A DNA stretch of 44,258 bases from a marine gamma proteobacterium HTCC2089 (GTDB taxonomy: Bacteria; Pseudomonadota; Gammaproteobacteria; Pseudomonadales; Azotimanducaceae): assembly GCA_905182905.1 (NCBI GenBank), contig CAJJDH010000017.1:1-44258 (forward strand). Reading direction: 5' to 3'. The notes below the pieces were generated by a model. That model saw only the letters and a list, made by a program, of their open reading frames with translations, was not told where the DNA came from and did not search any database. A program made the position numbers and the translations under genes. How positions within the stretch are numbered: position 1 is the stretch's first letter; each line of letters starts with the position of its first letter. This document shows positions 40,953-44,258 of this stretch, piece after piece.

Positions 40953-41006
40953 ATGTCCAAAAAAACAAAGAAAAAAATAGCAAAACAAAGCAAAGCAAAG
41001 AACTAG
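40953..41006 (+). CDS. Possible Lys-rich mini-ORF (17 aa) upstream of the CoA transferase
   Basis: An ATG-to-TAG frame encodes MSKKTKKKIAKQSKAKN, 8 of 17 residues Lys. It ends 11 bases before the CaiB-type start, and its stop overlaps the AGAAGGA ribosome site of that gene. It has no clear ribosome site of its own. It may be a leader peptide or an accident of the A-rich sequence. Confidence 0.25.
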   Translation: MSKKTKKKIAKQSKAKN

Positions 41007-41017
41007 AAGGAAAAATA

Positions 41018-42235
41018 ATGACAACAAGTGAAATGCCTACAGGTCCCCTAAGCGGGGTGCGTATCGTCGATTTAACCTCAATGATCTCAGGGCCAGTTGC
41101 GACCATGTTATTAGCTGATCAGGGAGCAGATGTAATTAAGGTAGAGTCGCTGTCCGGTGACCTTGTTCGCGGCGCAGGCCCCAATCGAGCGGGTATTACT
41201 TCCACATTTATTTCTTCTAATAGATCCAAGCGCGCTATCGCGGTGGATCTAAAAACGCCGGCTGGTGTGGAAGTGTTGCGTAAGCTGATTAAAACCGCAG
41301 ACGTATTAGTGCAGAATTTTCGCCCCGGCACCATTGAGCGCATGGGTTTTGGCGAGGACACGGTGCGTGAACTCAAGTCAGATATTATTTATGTATCTAT
41401 CAGTGGCTTTGGTGAAAAAGGGCCTTTCTCGCACCAGCGGGTATACGATCCAGTGATCCAAGCTTTGTCCGGCCTTGCCTCTATTCAGGCAGATGGGGAA
41501 ACCGGCCGGCCGAAAATGATACGCACCATTATCCCTGACAAAACTACCGCCCTGACAGCTGCCCAAGCCATTACTGCGGCGCTGTTTTCTAGAGAGCGTA
41601 CCGGTGAGGGTCAGCACATAAAATTGGCTATGTTAGATACCATGGTTTCCTACCTTTGGCCTGAAGGTATGTCTGGATTCACATTAGTAGGTAAAGAAGT
41701 GAAGTCTGCCCGAGCGCAACTCTCGCCAGATCTCATTTTTGCTACCCAAGATGGTTATATTACCGCCGGGGCAATGAGCAATATTGAATGGCAGGGCATG
41801 TGCACTGCGTTGGGCCATTTAGAGTGGTTGGAAGATGAGCGGTTTTTAACCACCAACGACCGAGCGGTAAATGTCACAGCGCGGCTGACCATGACCGGTG
41901 ATGTACTCGCCACAAATACGTCCGCCTATTGGTTGGAGCGCCTAGATGCTAATGGCGTACCCTGTGCGCCGGTATTGAGCCGAGAGGAAGTAATCACTCA
42001 CCCACAAATTGTTGCCAATGATTTGATTCACGAATCTGACCACCCCATTGCAGGTCGCATTCGCCAGCCGCGCCCGGCAGCACTATTTGATAAAACACCC
42101 TCTGCAATTCAGCGACCAGCGCCAGGGCTGGGCGAACATAATGCAGAGCTTTTAACTGAACTGGGATACAGTGTCGCGCAGATTCAAGGCCTGAGCGATG
42201 ACGGCGTTATTGTCGGCATGCCTGACCCAGAGTAG
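41018..42235 (+). CDS. CaiB/BaiF-type (family III) CoA transferase
   Basis: The 405-residue protein has the family III layout: LSGVRIVDLTSMISGPVATMLLADQGADVIKVE (in part), ADVLVQNFRPGTIERMGFG, and a catalytic Asp144 in VYDPVIQALSGLAS. C-terminal CAPVLSREEVITHPQI and APGLGEHN are also typical. These enzymes move CoA between carboxylic acids through an aspartyl-CoA anhydride; related racemases (Amacr) share the fold. The ribosome site AGAAGGA is good. The gene lies between acyl-CoA synthetases and next to a carrier on the other strand. Confidence 0.93.
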   Translation: MTTSEMPTGPLSGVRIVDLTSMISGPVATMLLADQGADVIKVESLSGDLVRGAGPNRAGITSTFISSNRSKRAIAVDLKTPAGVEVLRKLIKTADVLVQNFRPGTIERMGFGEDTVRELKSDIIYVSISGFGEKGPFSHQRVYDPVIQALSGLASIQADGETGRPKMIRTIIPDKTTALTAAQAITAALFSRERTGEGQHIKLAMLDTMVSYLWPEGMSGFTLVGKEVKSARAQLSPDLIFATQDGYITAGAMSNIEWQGMCTALGHLEWLEDERFLTTNDRAVNVTARLTMTGDVLATNTSAYWLERLDANGVPCAPVLSREEVITHPQIVANDLIHESDHPIAGRIRQPRPAALFDKTPSAIQRPAPGLGEHNAELLTELGYSVAQIQGLSDDGVIVGMPDPE

Positions 42236-42268
42236 ATTTATCTGGGTCGGCGGGCCGAAAATTCTAGC

Positions 42269-43507
42269 TTAACTTGCCAGCTCTTTTATCCGCTTGGTGC
42301 GTCCCCTTTTACCACCATCGCTAATGAAGAGGGGGCCAATGCAGGCCGCCAGCATTAATCCTGAGAGTATTAAGAAAGCCATCTTATAGCTGCCGGTGGT
42401 GTCGTAAATAAGCCCTGCAATGGGCGATGCGGCTAAAATAAACGGCAACTCAATAAAACGGATAGCACCGGTTGCGGCACCAAAAGATTTGCTGCCAATT
42501 GCAGTAGAAATTGAAAACGTGCGCAAGGGCGACATGCCAGAAAGTCCAAACCCATACAGGCAGGCTGCGGCAAACGACAGTAAGGCTCCTGAAGCAACGC
42601 TAAAAATGAGTAATGCTGAGCCTTGGCAAATCAGCGCTAGCCAAATGCTAATGCGTGCGCCTAAGTAGTCGGACAGCCAGCCTACCGCTGGCTTACCCAA
42701 TGCTGCGAATAAACCAATGCAAGAAAGAATGAGAGCAGCGGTACTTTGTGCTAGACCAATGTCTGTGAGGTGACCAAATAGGTGCAGCATTACGGCGGAG
42801 AAGACACAGGTCATGGCGCCAAACATAATGCCAATGCTCCAAAAAGCGCGGCTCCTGTACATTTCGCCTATCGTCCATTCACGACTGTCTTCAACAATTT
42901 CTACCATCTGTGAAGGGTTGGCGTTGACGTAGTCGTGACCATCTCGTACATCGCCCACCTCGCTTGGATGATCTTTCATGTAAAGAAAAACCACAGGAAA
43001 AAGTGCGCAGGCGGTAGTGGCAGCAAAAATGACATAGGTTGTACGCCAGCCAAATTCTGCAACTAGGGTAGTGACCAAAGGCGGCATCATAATGCCAGCT
43101 AAAGACGCACCCAATACCGAGAAGGCAATGGCGCGTCCGCGCCAGTGATCAAACCAGCTGATTACCGAGCGATGCCAAGACAAGCCGCCCATGCAGGCAA
43201 TACCAAGGCCCATACCAAGAGAAACGACCATAAAGTACTGGAACAAATTCGCAACGTTAGCTAGCGACAAATAGGCAGCCGCCATGATGATTATGCCTAT
43301 GAGCATGACCTTGCGCGGCGAACCGCTGTCTAAGATTTTGCCTATGAAAGGTGCCACTAATGCGCCGGTGACAGCCGCCAGTGAGAAGCCCATGGAAATA
43401 TTAAAGCGCTCGCCGTTGTCCAGAGTTTCGGCTAGCGAAGGGAGAAAAATGCCGCGTGAGTAGGAATAAAAGCCAGTACCTAGAAAACTCAGCGTGCCGG
43501 CTACCAT
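42269..43507 (-). CDS. MFS transporter, MCT/OFA-like (N-terminus uncertain)
   Basis: Twelve helices are visible; LGASLAGIMMPPLVTTLVAEFGWRTTYVIFA (in part) and the LSWHRSVISWFDHWRGRAIA loop are typical of monocarboxylate/oxalate-type MFS carriers. The first canonical ATG (43507) falls inside helix 1, whose true beginning (GPFGIYYGWVIV) is encoded in frame upstream. The frame stays open up to a stop at about 43628-43630 with no ATG, GTG or TTG. An ATT at 43619-43621 follows GAGGGGGA and could be a rare start, giving 450 residues. Otherwise the 5' end is damaged or misread. Cargo is probably a small carboxylate. Confidence 0.85.
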   Translation of the reverse strand: MVAGTLSFLGTGFYSYSRGIFLPSLAETLDNGERFNISMGFSLAAVTGALVAPFIGKILDSGSPRKVMLIGIIIMAAAYLSLANVANLFQYFMVVSLGMGLGIACMGGLSWHRSVISWFDHWRGRAIAFSVLGASLAGIMMPPLVTTLVAEFGWRTTYVIFAATTACALFPVVFLYMKDHPSEVGDVRDGHDYVNANPSQMVEIVEDSREWTIGEMYRSRAFWSIGIMFGAMTCVFSAVMLHLFGHLTDIGLAQSTAALILSCIGLFAALGKPAVGWLSDYLGARISIWLALICQGSALLIFSVASGALLSFAAACLYGFGLSGMSPLRTFSISTAIGSKSFGAATGAIRFIELPFILAASPIAGLIYDTTGSYKMAFLILSGLMLAACIGPLFISDGGKRGRTKRIKELAS

Positions 43508-44001
43508 GACAATGACCCAGCCGTAGTAGATGCCGAAAGGACCAGTTTTATGAATTATGCATGTATCGGCAGGGGAGGACGAGTCTTTGACCTGGGCGTC
43601 ATTTTGGTGCTCTTTTGAAATGCTTCCCCCTCATGCCGTGCAGCCCGTATCAGAGCTTGCTTGGTCGTTGTCGATCAATGGAATCTTTGCGCCGTCGCTC
43701 CGTCTATCCTAGGCCATCTGCTCGCTATTCCCAAAGAGGAATTTCCCCTGTACTGAAAAGCTCGCGCCAGCAGGCGCTTATCGGCATTTTATAGCCCTGC
43801 TCAGGGGCAAAATCATGCCTGAAGATATATCTGGTAGTGGTATTGGGTGATAGACTTCTGGGGCAAAAAAATAGCAGTACGATCTGCTCAGGCCATGTTT
43901 TGGTTTTGGGCTGGAAGCAACGCATAAGACCGCTTACATACACTTTGCGTGTGGGTACTGATGCTGAATAAATTATTGATCCTTGGGAGGAGAGCGCCAC
44001 T
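43508..44001. other. Divergent intergenic region, MFS/acyl-CoA synthetase
   Basis: About 490 bases lie between the canonical MFS ATG and the next gene; the first ~115 probably code for the MFS N-terminus. The rest holds no convincing gene. A minus-strand frame (43725-44087) overlaps the next gene start and looks like chance. A weak promoter-like pair, TTACAT (43934-43939) and TACTGA (43956-43961) with a 16-base spacer, faces the synthetase gene. Confidence 0.45.
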
Positions 44002-44258
44002 ATGGCAATGCAACACACACCATTACTCATGTCGAATATTTTAGATCGAGGTGCAAAAATTGCGCCCAATGAAGAAATTGTCACCATGACCGAAACTGGC
44101 GTTCGCCGTCAGACCTACAAGCAAACTCGAGACCGTGCCCACCAATTGGCTCACGCCTTAGCCGCAGCTGGAATTAAGGTTGGCGATCGTGTTGGTACTT
44201 TTATGTGGAATGGCTCGCGTCATTTAGAGGCGTATCACGCCTGTGCGGGTATGGGTGC
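44002..44258 (+). CDS. Acyl-CoA synthetase (AMP-forming), N-terminal part, cut by window end
   Basis: The visible 85 residues (MAMQHTPLLMSNILDRGAKI, then NEEIVTMTETGVRRQTYKQT and LAAAGIKVGDRVGTFMWNG) match the N-terminus of medium/long-chain acyl-CoA synthetases, including the HLEAYHACAGMG segment where the acyl pocket begins. A strong ribosome site GGAGGAGAG ends 7 bases before the ATG. It is divergent from the MFS carrier and second to the synthetase at 39287, so the cluster probably goes on past the window. Confidence 0.88.
   Translation, partial: MAMQHTPLLMSNILDRGAKIAPNEEIVTMTETGVRRQTYKQTRDRAHQLAHALAAAGIKVGDRVGTFMWNGSRHLEAYHACAGMG

Noticed and set aside
43725-44087. 120-codon minus-strand ORF
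   Set aside because: It runs into the well supported acyl-CoA synthetase start on the other strand, has no known motif and no good ribosome site.
1-44258. CRISPR arrays, insertion sequences, rRNA genes, riboswitches
   Set aside because: No regularly spaced repeats, transposase motifs, rRNA sequences or known riboswitch cores were seen on reading both strands.

Overview
The window is a stretch of a gammaproteobacterial chromosome, most likely marine and from a Pseudomonas/Cellvibrio-like lineage. The evidence is the tolA-tolB-pal-cpoB-queE-queC-tRNA-Lys order and a nadA-bepA-tusA-perM-(...)-dapA-bamC-MBL block, both of which I know from Pseudomonas. Base composition is moderate, and catabolic genes for hydrophobic substrates are abundant. 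I see no integrase, transposase, plasmid gene, phage gene or CRISPR array.

Layout. (1) 1-5.6 kb: 3' part of tolA, then tolB, pal, cpoB (envelope constriction), queE and queC (queuosine precursor), and tRNA-Lys(TTT) with its own promoter. (2) 5.6-8.2 kb: a possible small ORF, an orphan TonB-like protein, and selO on the opposite strand. (3) 8.3-22.2 kb: a lipid/alkane/terpenoid-type catabolic region. It has a CYP153-like P450, three SDRs, two MFS carriers, a crotonase-fold protein without the usual glutamates, an MBL hydrolase, a D-aminoacylase-like amidohydrolase, and an operon of a 17-beta-HSD4-like SDR with two adjacent acyl-CoA dehydrogenases that look like the halves of a heteromeric enzyme. 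(4) 22.3-34.0 kb: housekeeping genes, namely a GshB-like ATP-grasp, nadA, bepA, tusA, perM, a large lipoprotein metalloprotease, dapA, bamC, an MBL hydrolase and a CnoX-like protein. (5) 34.0-34.7 kb: a long non-coding interval with an AT-rich tract and DnaA-box-like sequences. (6) 34.7-38.3 kb: four overlapping or abutting genes (glutamine-synthetase-like, class I glutamine amidotransferase, DUF1232, DUF3108). (7) 38.4-44.3 kb: PspC-domain and small exported proteins, then a second acyl-CoA cluster (acyl-CoA synthetase, CaiB-type CoA transferase, MFS carrier, start of another acyl-CoA synthetase).

How it works together. The P450 could hydroxylate an aliphatic or terpenoid substrate, and SDRs could oxidise the alcohol. 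Acyl-CoA synthetases would activate the acids, and the paired acyl-CoA dehydrogenases, HSD4-like SDR, crotonase-like protein and CoA transferase would handle the CoA esters. This chain is inferred from families and neighbourhood; no substrate is proven by sequence. Several intergenic regions carry strong inverted repeats that look like operators, the best being a 15+15 nt imperfect inverted repeat between selO and the P450 gene. No transcription factor gene lies inside the window. Three genes also carry short direct duplications that run over their stop codons.
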